A stretch of 6,358 bases of DNA from Chloroflexota bacterium (GCA_021777365.1 JAJYDP010000184.1:2023-8380), one strand, 5' to 3'. Positions 1 to 4,616 are shown, counted from the stretch's first letter. The notes: generated from the letters alone by a model not told the origin. A program made the numbers and translations.

Positions 1-161
1 CCACCCTGGGGAGTTACGGGGTGGGGGCTGGCGTCCTGATCTCGCTGCTCGTGCTCATCTGGTACGTCTACCTCGCCTGGTCCACCGCAACGGATTCGCG
101 GCGACAGGGCTTCCACGACAAGTTCGTGGGATCGGTGGTCGTCAAGGCGACGTTCATGTAG
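1..161 (+). CDS. RDD-family membrane protein, C-terminal fragment
   Basis: The frame is open from the left edge and ends in TAG at 159-161, giving about 52 residues. It starts in a hydrophobic helix (VGAGVLISLLVLIWYVYLAW), then a short hydrophilic stretch and the closing segment RRQGFHDKFVGSVVVK. That closing pattern, a basic patch, then Gln-x-x-His-Asp, then Gly-x-Val-Val-Val, is typical of the last transmembrane helix and tail of RDD-domain proteins. RDD proteins are small polytopic membrane proteins of mostly unknown function; some have been linked to ion transport. The N-terminus, where the Arg-Asp-Asp motif would lie, is outside the window, so the assignment rests on the tail only. Another small membrane protein family with a similar tail cannot be excluded. 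Confidence 0.7.
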   Translation, partial: TLGSYGVGAGVLISLLVLIWYVYLAWSTATDSRRQGFHDKFVGSVVVKATFM

Positions 162-171
162 GTCCGGCGGC

Positions 172-217
172 GCGCATGGTCGCCACCGCGCATGGTCGCC
201 ACCGCGCATGGTCGCCC
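172..217. repeat. 16-bp tandem repeat, about 2.9 copies
   Basis: The unit gcgcatggtcgccacc occurs exactly at 172-187 and 188-203, followed by a partial copy from 204 (gcgcatggtcgccc). It begins 10 bases after the RDD stop codon. Its first nine bases, gcgcatggt, recur in the 14-bp repeat downstream of rpiB (5172-5213). No coding role is apparent. Confidence 0.9.
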
Positions 218-237
218 GCTGCCGTTCCCGGGCCGCG

Positions 238-246
238 TTGTCCACA
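238..246 (+). promoter_or_regulatory. DnaA-box-like site
   Basis: TTGTCCACA is the high-GC variant of the DnaA box (consensus TTWTNCACA) and the form favoured in Streptomyces. A second GTCCACA lies at 251-257, and on the other strand TTATCCACC lies at 302-310, one base from consensus. One more exact TTGTCCACA is at 1907-1915. There is no dnaA, dnaN or AT-rich unwinding stretch here, so this is not an obvious origin. Isolated DnaA boxes can be regulatory or titration sites. The match is short and could be chance. Confidence 0.3.
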
Positions 247-301
247 ATGCGTCCACACCGCGCCGCGATCGTGGACGAATGGAGGCGACGGGGCCGCGGT
301 T

Positions 302-310
302 GGTGGATAA
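302..310 (-). promoter_or_regulatory. Near-consensus DnaA box
   Basis: Read on the minus strand this is TTATCCACC, one mismatch from TTATCCACA. It lies about 60 bases from TTGTCCACA at 238-246 and faces it. The pair makes chance slightly less likely, but no other origin feature accompanies them. Confidence 0.25.
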
Positions 311-377
311 GCCCGTTGACCCGCCCGGCCAGCACGCCATATCGTTGGTCTTGCCCGAAGGGGCCGTCACAGACCAC

Positions 378-512
378 CGGCACCGCAAGGTGCCGCCGGT
401 ACCGCAAGGTACCGACCCGAAGCCGCAAGGCGACGGGTCGCCGGGAGCAATTCCGGCGGGCCACTGAGATCACATCAAGGTGGTGCGAAGCGAGCGAGCA
501 ATCGCAGCGCAC
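378..512 (+). ncRNA. Candidate structured RNA: five tandem GCAA-tetraloop hairpins
   Basis: Five back-to-back hairpins share the loop GCAA, a GNRA tetraloop. H1: 378-384 with 389-395, 7 bp. H2: 397-403 with 408-414, 7 bp. H3: 414-419 with 434-439, then an AA/GA internal loop, then 422-424 with 429-431. H4: 441-446 with 451-456, 6 bp including one G-T wobble. H5: 494-497 with 502-505, with an outer stem 483-487 with 508-512. The first three share the core ccgcaagg. The loops are GNRA only when read on the + strand, which suggests an RNA transcribed in the direction of the flanking RDD and PNP genes: a 3' UTR, a PNP leader, or a separate small RNA. I do not recognise the fold as a known riboswitch, RNase P, tmRNA or SRP RNA. 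High GC makes stems common by chance, but the repeated identical loop argues for selection or repeat-based origin. Confidence 0.35.
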
Positions 513-712
513 GCCGGGTGGTGTATCAGCGGTTCCTTCGGGCTCTTCCGTGTCCGGCGGCGGTCTCCCGTCATGGCACATGCCCGGCGAGGGCCATTCC
601 TCGCCCTGGGGCCGAGCCCTGTCGGGGGCCGCGCCTCTCGGGCCCGGGCCCTGTTGCGGCAGCGCCCGTCACGACGGCAACCCAGGACAGCCGCCGCCGA
701 TGGCTCGACCCT

Positions 713-720
713 GAGGTGAT
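713..720 (+). promoter_or_regulatory. Ribosome binding site fixing the PNP GTG start
   Basis: GAGGTGAT is fully complementary to the 3' end of 16S rRNA (ATCACCTC). GAGGTG ends five bases before GTG at 724. This makes the GTG start convincing over internal ATG codons such as the one at 731, which is in another frame. Confidence 0.85.
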
Positions 721-723
721 CCC

Positions 724-1626
724 GTGCGCGATGATCCCGATGCCCCGACCATCCGGCCCCTCGACTGGCGCGCCCGACTCGATGCGCTCGAGTCCGCGGT
801 GCGGGACCGCACGCCGCTGGTCCCGCGGCTCGGGTTGGTCCTGGGGTCCGGACTCGGTGGACTGGCCGACGAGATAGACGACGCCACGGCGATCTCGTTC
901 TCGGAGCTCCCCGGCTGGCCCGCCGCGACCGCCCCGGGGCATGCGGGCCGGCTGATCCTCGGACGCCTCGCCCACGTCCCGGTGGCGGCGCTGCAGGGCC
1001 GGTTCCACGTCTACGAAGGGCATCCGGTGGGCCTCGTGGTCGAGCCCGTGCTGCTGATGGGTCGCCTCGGGGCGCCCGTCGTGCTGCTGACCAACGCGTC
1101 CGGCGGCGTGAACGCGGCCTATCGGGCGGGCACCCTGATGCTCATCCGCGACCACCTCAACCTTACGGGGCTCAGCCCGCTGATCGGACCCAACGATGAC
1201 GCGCTCGGACCGCGGTTCCCCGACATGGTGGACGCATGGGATCCGGGCCTTCGGGCGCTCCTGCGGCGGGCGGCCGGCGACGCCGGTGTCGCGGTCGAGG
1301 AGGGGGTCTACGCCCAGCTGCTCGGCCCGAACTACGAGACCCCCGCTGAAGTCCGCATGCTGCAGGTCCTGGGTGCCTCGGCGGTGGGGATGAGCACGGT
1401 CGTCGAGGCGATCGTGGCGCGCTGGGCCGGCCTGCGCGTGGCGGGGATCTCGCTGGTGACGAACGCCGGCGCCGGCATCACCGGCGAGCCACTGACCCAC
1501 GCGGAGGTCCTCGCCGCCGGCGAGGCGGCAGGTCCGCGGATGCGCTCTCTCGTGCGCCGGTTCGTGGAGCTGCTGGACCTCGCCGCGAACCCCGAACCAG
1601 CAAGGAACGCCGGCGGGGGTGCATGA
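724..1626 (+). CDS. punA: Purine nucleoside phosphorylase (trimeric, PNP/MTAP family)
   Basis: This 300-residue cytoplasmic enzyme cleaves purine nucleosides with phosphate to free base plus (deoxy)ribose-1-phosphate in purine salvage. Family landmarks appear in order: the phosphate loop GSGLGGLAD (41-49, Ser42), GHAGRL (72-77, His73), QGRFHVYEGH (91-100, with Arg93, His95, Tyr97, Glu98), TNASGGVN (123-130), GPRFPDM (162-168), GPNYETPAEVRM (201-212) and VGMSTVVE (221-228). The base-recognition pair is Glu205 and Asn247 (in VTNAGAG), and His259 matches the sugar-contacting histidine. Glu plus Asn is the signature of 6-oxopurine (inosine/guanosine) specificity, and TNASGG favours PNP over MTA phosphorylase. 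Length is slightly above the usual 270-290 residues because of an N-terminal tail and an Ala/Gly-rich C-terminal tail. It stands alone on its strand, and the 3' end faces the HTH-nuclease gene. RpiB downstream in the window could feed on the released ribose phosphate, but no operon links them. Confidence 0.93.
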   Translation: MRDDPDAPTIRPLDWRARLDALESAVRDRTPLVPRLGLVLGSGLGGLADEIDDATAISFSELPGWPAATAPGHAGRLILGRLAHVPVAALQGRFHVYEGHPVGLVVEPVLLMGRLGAPVVLLTNASGGVNAAYRAGTLMLIRDHLNLTGLSPLIGPNDDALGPRFPDMVDAWDPGLRALLRRAAGDAGVAVEEGVYAQLLGPNYETPAEVRMLQVLGASAVGMSTVVEAIVARWAGLRVAGISLVTNAGAGITGEPLTHAEVLAAGEAAGPRMRSLVRRFVELLDLAANPEPARNAGGGA

Positions 1627-1713
1627 CGGCAGCGGATCTCGCGCAGCAGCCTCGCGGCGCGAATCCCGCGCCGCGAATCCCGCGGCGGCCTCGCGGCGCG
1701 GCGACCCCTTGGA

Positions 1714-1776
1714 GCGGCCACCCCCGCGGCCACCCCCGCGGCCACCCCCGCGGCCACCCTTGGGGCGGCCACCCCC
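1714..1776. repeat. 12-bp GC-rich tandem array, five copies
   Basis: The unit gcggccaccccc is exact at 1714-1725, 1726-1737 and 1738-1749, degenerate at 1750-1761 (ends ctt) and exact again at 1765-1776. Because 12 is a multiple of three, any frame through it gives a four-residue periodic peptide, so the open frames crossing it are not evidence for a gene. On the minus strand it reads as four G-runs (1757-1759, 1745-1749, 1733-1737, 1721-1725) with 7-base spacers, which meets the usual G-quadruplex pattern. Confidence 0.95.
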
Positions 1777-1888
1777 GCGCCCGCTCCCTGCCACGGCGTG
1801 GTCGAGACCTCAGCCGGTGGCTTCCCATCATGCTTTCGACCATGAATGAACAGCGGCGGCCACCCCCGCGCCCACTCCCTGCCACGGC
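1764..1888. repeat. 34-bp direct duplication, 91 bp apart
   Basis: Bases 1764-1797 and 1855-1888 are the same 34-base string with one difference (g in copy 1, a in copy 2, in ccgctccctg versus ccactccctg). Copy 1 begins inside the last unit of the 12-bp array. The intervening 57 bases contain one copy of the 20-bp dispersed motif (1834-1853). Confidence 0.9.
1834..1853 (-). repeat. Dispersed 20-bp motif, copy A
   Basis: On the minus strand it reads CTGTTCATTCATGGTCGAAA. It aligns with copies at 2023, 2928 and 3213 over a core GTTCA(C/T)T(G/C)AT(C/G)GTNGA. It keeps the dyad TTC-N3-CATG-N3-GAA. Copy A points left and its partner B (2023-2042) points right. Confidence 0.7.
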
Positions 1889-2022
1889 CCGACGGAGACC
1901 CACGGCTTGTCCACATCGCACGGTCGTCCGGCCGGGCTGACAAGCGTTCAGTGGCCCATACGCACCGACCTGGCGGGACTCCGACCGCTGGGGGGGCGCG
2001 AAGAAGCCGCCCGGCAGTCCGC

Positions 2023-2042
2023 CTGTTCACTGATCGTAGAAG
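2023..2042 (+). repeat. Dispersed 20-bp motif, copy B
   Basis: The plus strand reads CTGTTCACTGATCGTAGAAG, with dyad TTC-N3-GATC-N3-GAA. It lies 37 bases past the stop of the HTH-nuclease gene and is inverted relative to copy C just upstream of that gene's start, so B and C bracket the gene. Confidence 0.75.
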
Positions 2043-2079
2043 GCAGCAACGCTGGCCGCACCCGCCACCCGGCGCGTGG

Positions 2080-2928
2080 TCAGGCGAGGCCTGCGGCGCG
2101 AAGCGCAGCGAGCGCAGCCACGTAGTCGCGATGGCGCGGTCGGACGGACGACACTTCGTCGTCCCCGACCCAGCCTCTCTGTCGACCGGTCGCGGCCGGA
2201 TCGAGCACCACGAGGATCGAGTTCCGACCGGCCGCCGGCGGGTGGCCGTCCAGCCAGGCGGCGAAGGCGTCCGGTCGGTCGGGGCAGACCGAGTCGAACG
2301 TGGCGTGGCGGAGACGGAGCACGTGCAGCATCTCCGCCGACCAGAGCGCGGCGAGCACGTGGGTCTCGCTCCGCCACCGTCCGACGCCCAGGCGCTCGGC
2401 CAGGATCGCACCAAGGTACGCGCGCTTCGCCGTGTACGACCCGAGGGACTCCTGTACGTTCGGAAGCCGCGTCTTGTTCTCGACGTGGAGCAGCGCTCGT
2501 CGCTCGCGGTCCCAGGCGACCACGTCTGCCCGACCCGCGAACTGGAAGTGCTGGTAGGGCTCGTCGAGGGCGAGCTCGAAGCCCTGGCCGCGGAGGATCC
2601 GCGCCTCCAGTTCGCCCATTGCGGCGTGCACAGGGTCCTCGTCGAGACGTTGGGCCGCGGCGCGGGGCCGGTCGGGAGCGAGCTTCACATCCAGTTGCAG
2701 ACCAAGGGCATGCGCGACCCGCGCGTAGCTGTCGACGCTCGCCGCGCGCCCGGCCTCGATCGAATACACGGCGGCAGCCGACAGCCTGGCACGATCGCCC
2801 AGTTCGCGAAGCGTCCAGCGGCGCCTGCCGCGCTCCTCGTGGATCACGTCGCCGAGCCGCATGGAGACGCGAGCGGCCGCCGCGACGGCAGCGGGTGCGG
2901 CTCGAGTCCGTGCGCGCGAGGGGCTCAT
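2080..2928 (-). CDS. Xre-type HTH protein fused to PD-(D/E)XK nuclease-like domain
   Basis: From ATG at 2928 the product has 282 residues. Residues 24-83 form a Cro/C1-type helix-turn-helix (VIHEERGRRRWTLRELGDRA, then LSAAAVYSIEAGR, then a helix ending HALGLQLDV). After a short linker comes GELEARILRGQGFEL (105-119), then ADVVAWD (134-140) and LLHVENKTRLPNVQ (146-159). Spacing of Glu108, Asp135, Glu150-x-Lys152 and Gln159 fits the E...D...ExK...Q catalytic layout of PD-(D/E)XK nucleases; Lys168 follows in TAKR. The rest (170-282) is alpha/beta with no motif I recognise. It probably binds DNA; whether it cuts DNA or is a regulator with a nuclease-fold sensor domain is open. The start is uncertain: GTG at 2952 adds eight residues, ATG at 2862 would begin right at the HTH, and none has a clear ribosome site. 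The 20-bp motif copy C directly abuts ATG 2928, suggesting self-regulation. It is convergent with PNP and has no partner gene beside it. Confidence 0.8.
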   Translation of the reverse strand: MSPSRARTRAAPAAVAAAARVSMRLGDVIHEERGRRRWTLRELGDRARLSAAAVYSIEAGRAASVDSYARVAHALGLQLDVKLAPDRPRAAAQRLDEDPVHAAMGELEARILRGQGFELALDEPYQHFQFAGRADVVAWDRERRALLHVENKTRLPNVQESLGSYTAKRAYLGAILAERLGVGRWRSETHVLAALWSAEMLHVLRLRHATFDSVCPDRPDAFAAWLDGHPPAAGRNSILVVLDPAATGRQRGWVGDDEVSSVRPRHRDYVAALAALRAAGLA

Positions 2929-2947
2929 GTCGACGATGAGTGAACAG
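2928..2947 (-). repeat. Dispersed 20-bp motif, copy C, at HTH-nuclease start
   Basis: On the minus strand it reads CTGTTCACTCATCGTCGACA and its last base is the A of the ATG at 2928. The right half of the dyad is degraded here (GAC instead of GAA). Its position immediately before the start codon is what an autoregulatory operator would occupy. Confidence 0.7.
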
Positions 2948-3212
2948 CGCACGGCTCACCGCCCCCTGACCGCCGACTTACCGCGGGCTCGACGGCCGCT
3001 CCGACCGACCCGCTGGGGGCGCTGGGGCCGGCTGGGGGCCGAACGTCACCCGCAGGGCACTGAGCCAGGCCGGGGCGGGGGCCCCGAGACCGAGGCGTGT
3101 CACCCGGTCGGCGGCGCTGGCGGGGCGTGGCTCCTGGTCGGTCCCGCCCGTCTCAGCCACCCGGTCCTGCCCGTCTCGGCGAGACCTGCAGCGCGCGCCC
3201 GGGCATTCCACC

Positions 3213-3232
3213 TCGTTCACTGATCGTGGAAA
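3213..3232 (+). repeat. Dispersed 20-bp motif, copy D
   Basis: The plus strand reads TCGTTCACTGATCGTGGAAA, containing GTTCACTGATCGT exactly as in copy B. Its dyad TTC-N3-GATC-N3-GAA spans 3216-3231. It is divergently paired with copy C (265 bases between them), as A is with B. No start codon with a plausible gene follows it. Confidence 0.75.
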
Positions 3233-3370
3233 CGCACCTGGCCTGGACGCCGACGCGTGGTCCATCGGCTCCGCAGCCGGAATGGATGTCGCGGGCGCGT
3301 CGTTCCGCCGAACAAACGCGGCGCTGTTCCCGGCTGGCACGGTGCCTGGGCGGGCGGCACCCGCCACAGG

Positions 3371-3523
3371 AACGTGGGCAGCACCCGTGCCGGGACGTGA
3401 ACGGCCCCGCGCCGGAACGTGGGCAGCACCCGTGCCGGGACGTGAACGGCCCCGTGCCGGGACGTGAACGGCCCCGCGCCGGAACGTGGGCGGCTCCGCG
3501 CCGGAACGTGGGCGGCTCCCGCG
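3371..3523. repeat. 21-24 bp tandem array downstream of thyX, seven units
   Basis: Units start at 3371, 3395, 3416, 3440, 3462, 3483 and 3505 and are 21-24 bases long, each beginning with an (a)acgtg core and ending in a ccg(c/t)gccgg core except the last partial one. There is a higher-order unit: 3371-3415 (45 bases) is repeated almost exactly at 3416-3461. The array ends 25 bases from the thyX stop, on its 3' side. Units directly abut each other with no unique spacers, so it is not a CRISPR array. Confidence 0.95.
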
Positions 3524-3548
3524 ACTGGACCGTGGGGAGCTGCCGCCC

Positions 3549-4475
3549 CTACACCGTCGGCAGCTCTCTCCCCGCCTGCCGGGCCGCGTCGCGCTTCTCG
3601 GCCCAGGCCGCCAGCACGTCGTCACGATGCGGGCGGATCGGGCAGTGGCCGTCCCGGTTGCCGGCCTCGTCGCAGTATCCGAGCGGCACGCACTTCGGCG
3701 CCAGGAACGAGCCGAGGAACGGGCTCACCGCAAAGACCTCGTGGCGGACCAGCTGGAACAGCCGGCGGATCTCCCACTGGGCCATGGTGCAGAGCCGCAG
3801 ACCGCTGACGTGGATCAGCGCGCGCAAGTTGATGGTCATGAGGAGGTTCGTGCGCGTCGCGTTCGGCATCACGAACCGCGCGTCCTCGCCGGGGACGCCG
3901 GCCCCCAGGAGATCCCCGTACAGCGCCAGCGCGCCGTCCATCTCCTCCAGGTACCGCTCGCGCAGCTCCGGAGCGGCGTCCTCGAGCGTTCCCGGCACCA
4001 TGTACGCGGGCCGCTTGTAGTTCACGTAGCGCTGCGACTGCTGGTCGAACGCCACGCCCACGCGATGCCGTACCAGCTGGTGGCTGAGGGTCCGGGTCAC
4101 GCCGGAGATCGCGAACGTGAACACGACGTGCTCGATGGTGGAGCCGTGTCCCGACTCGATCACCCGCTTGACCAGCTCCTGCTGCTTCGCGGTGGACACC
4201 TGCCCGGTGGCAGCTCGCCGGAAGATCTCGTCCGGCTCGAGCTCCGAGTAGCAGGTCCGGCAGGCGGTGTAGACGATCGGAACGTAGAACTCGCGGGCGA
4301 TCTCCGGGGTCGGGAAGAGGAGCGTGGCCCGCATGCCAAGGTCGCGCCGCCCCGCCGCCGTCCTCCGATCGTCGGTGCCGCGGCGGTCAGTCGCGCCCGG
4401 GCCGCCGGCAGGCGCCGCAGGGCCGGCATCGGCGGTGTCGCGAGCGGCAGGACCTGGACCGGTCTCGAGGGCCAT
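3549..4475 (-). CDS. thyX: Flavin-dependent thymidylate synthase ThyX
   Basis: ThyX makes dTMP from dUMP using methylene-tetrahydrofolate, FAD and NADPH in the cytoplasm. The product has 308 residues; the core begins near Met48 (MRATLLFPTPEIAREF) and family members are typically 220-260. Motifs: GHGSTIEH (109-116), HQLVRHRVGVAFDQQSQRY (132-150), PNATRTNLL (204-212), NLRALIH (216-222) and LRLCTMAQWEIR (226-237). RHR (136-138) and Ser147 form the ThyX signature, but eight residues separate them where the textbook RHRX7S motif has seven. Three cysteines near the C-terminus (262, 268, 278, in PKCVPLGYC and HCP) match a tail seen in many ThyX proteins. Residues 1-47 are Ala/Pro/Gly/Arg-rich and look disordered; ATG 4475 is preferred to the internal Met48 because it has a ribosome site. 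It diverges from rpiB; a palindrome lies between them. Confidence 0.95.
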   Translation of the reverse strand: MALETGPGPAARDTADAGPAAPAGGPGATDRRGTDDRRTAAGRRDLGMRATLLFPTPEIAREFYVPIVYTACRTCYSELEPDEIFRRAATGQVSTAKQQELVKRVIESGHGSTIEHVVFTFAISGVTRTLSHQLVRHRVGVAFDQQSQRYVNYKRPAYMVPGTLEDAAPELRERYLEEMDGALALYGDLLGAGVPGEDARFVMPNATRTNLLMTINLRALIHVSGLRLCTMAQWEIRRLFQLVRHEVFAVSPFLGSFLAPKCVPLGYCDEAGNRDGHCPIRPHRDDVLAAWAEKRDAARQAGRELPTV

Positions 4476-4480
4476 GCACT

Positions 4481-4487
4481 CTCCACC
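4481..4487 (-). promoter_or_regulatory. Ribosome binding site for the long form of thyX
   Basis: On the minus strand this is GGTGGAG, with GGAG ending five bases before ATG at 4475. The internal ATG at 4334 (Met48), where the conserved domain begins, has no comparable site within 15 bases; its nearest GGAGGA is about 26 bases away. This supports translation of the 47-residue extension. Confidence 0.6.
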
Positions 4488-4539
4488 GTGGGCGCGGGGC
4501 AGCCGGTCGGATCTCCGGGGACGCGGGCCGCGAGGCCAC

Positions 4540-4571
4540 CGAGTCTAGCACCGGGTCCCGTGCTAGCCTCG
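4540..4571. promoter_or_regulatory. Hyphenated palindrome in the thyX-rpiB divergent region
   Basis: Arms cgagtctagcac (4540-4551) and gtgctagcctcg (4560-4571) are inverted copies with one mismatch, around the 8-base centre cgggtccc. Each arm contains a TANNNT string reading outward (TAGCCT at 4564-4569 on +, TAGACT at 4547-4542 on -), the form of an actinobacterial -10 element, but no matching -35 box is visible. It could be a dimeric repressor operator, back-to-back -10 elements, or both. Confidence 0.45.
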
Positions 4572-4616
4572 CTCAACTGCCGTCGCCGGCCTCGACAACC
4601 GGGCGACCCGGATCTC

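Larger units (their letters stand above)
162..723. other. Long non-coding gap between RDD gene and PNP gene
   Basis: No convincing gene is seen in these 562 bases. Frames that stay open are Arg/Pro/Gly-rich with no recognisable domain, as expected by chance at this GC level. In order it holds a 16-bp tandem repeat (172-217), DnaA-box-like sites (238-310), a 7-bp inverted repeat cgtccac/gtggacg (250-256 with 271-277), five GCAA-capped hairpins (378-512), a 6-bp stem CGCCGG/CCGGCG (512-517 with 554-559) enclosing a cTTCGg loop (536-541), and a 7-bp hairpin GGCGAGG/CCTCGCC (586-592 with 599-605, 6-nt loop). No hairpin is followed by a T-run, so no classical terminator is visible. No promoter stands out. 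Confidence 0.6.
1627..2079. other. Repeat-rich gap between convergent PNP and HTH-nuclease genes
   Basis: No gene is supported in these 453 bases. The stretch holds a 14-bp direct repeat (gcgaatcccgcg at 1659-1670 and 1673-1684), a repeated cctcgcggcgcg (1650-1661 and 1689-1700), the 12-bp tandem array (1714-1776), a 34-bp duplication (1764-1797 and 1855-1888), a DnaA-box-like TTGTCCACA (1907-1915), a long imperfect stem-loop with arms near 1972-1980 and 2016-2023, and two copies of the 20-bp dispersed motif (1834-1853 and 2023-2042). The stem-loop lies past both stop codons and could act as a terminator for the minus-strand gene, but no T-run is present. Confidence 0.6.
2929..3548. other. 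Long non-coding gap between HTH-nuclease and thyX genes
   Basis: No gene is supported in these 620 bases; open frames on either strand are Arg/Pro/Gly-rich and in part just translate the tandem repeat. Contents: motif copy C (2928-2947), three gctgggg strings at about 10-bp steps (3012-3038), motif copy D (3213-3232), a 6-bp hairpin GGCGGG/CCCGCC (3349-3354 with 3360-3365, 5-base loop), then the 21-24 bp tandem array (3371-3523). The hairpin is 184 bases past the thyX stop and lacks a T-run, so it is a poor terminator candidate. I see no recognisable promoter for the HTH gene apart from the motif. Confidence 0.6.

Noticed and set aside
238..310. Chromosomal replication origin
   Set aside because: Only two or three imperfect DnaA-like boxes, no AT-rich stretch, and no dnaA, dnaN, gidA or parA nearby.
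353..364. A sixth hairpin in the GCAA array (GCCC-GAAG-GGGC)
   Set aside because: The loop GAAG is not GNRA and the stem is only four pairs, so it was left out of the array.
475..535. T-box-like strings (aaggtggtgcgaagcg at 477, gggtggtgtatcagcgg at 516)
   Set aside because: They resemble the T-box AGGGTGGNACCGCG only loosely, with insertions. There is no stem I with a specifier loop that I can trace, no terminator with T-run, and the downstream gene is a phosphorylase, not an aminoacyl-tRNA synthetase or amino acid gene.
571..1794. Minus-strand open frame of 407 codons
   Set aside because: It runs antisense to the well-supported PNP gene and then through the 12-bp array (Gly/Arg repeats). 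It is a composition effect of high GC.
1623..1940. Open frame of 105 codons starting with ATGA overlap at the PNP stop
   Set aside because: The overlap looks like translational coupling, but the peptide is Pro/Arg/His-rich and mainly translates the 12-bp array (a GHPR period), with no domain and no conserved pattern. It crosses both 34-bp copies and a dispersed motif. Best read as non-coding repeat DNA.
3012..3038. G-quadruplex in the HTH-thyX gap
   Set aside because: Only three G-runs occur within loop distance (near 3014, 3024 and 3034). The next is too far away to complete the pattern.
3371..3523. CRISPR-like array
   Set aside because: Units directly abut with no unique spacers, and no cas gene is present.
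2978..3625. Minus-strand open frame of 215 codons with a repeated PARGRSRPGTGAAHV-like peptide
   Set aside because: The peptide repeat only reflects the 21-24 bp DNA array, and the frame overlaps the 3' end of thyX on the same strand. No start site or domain supports it.
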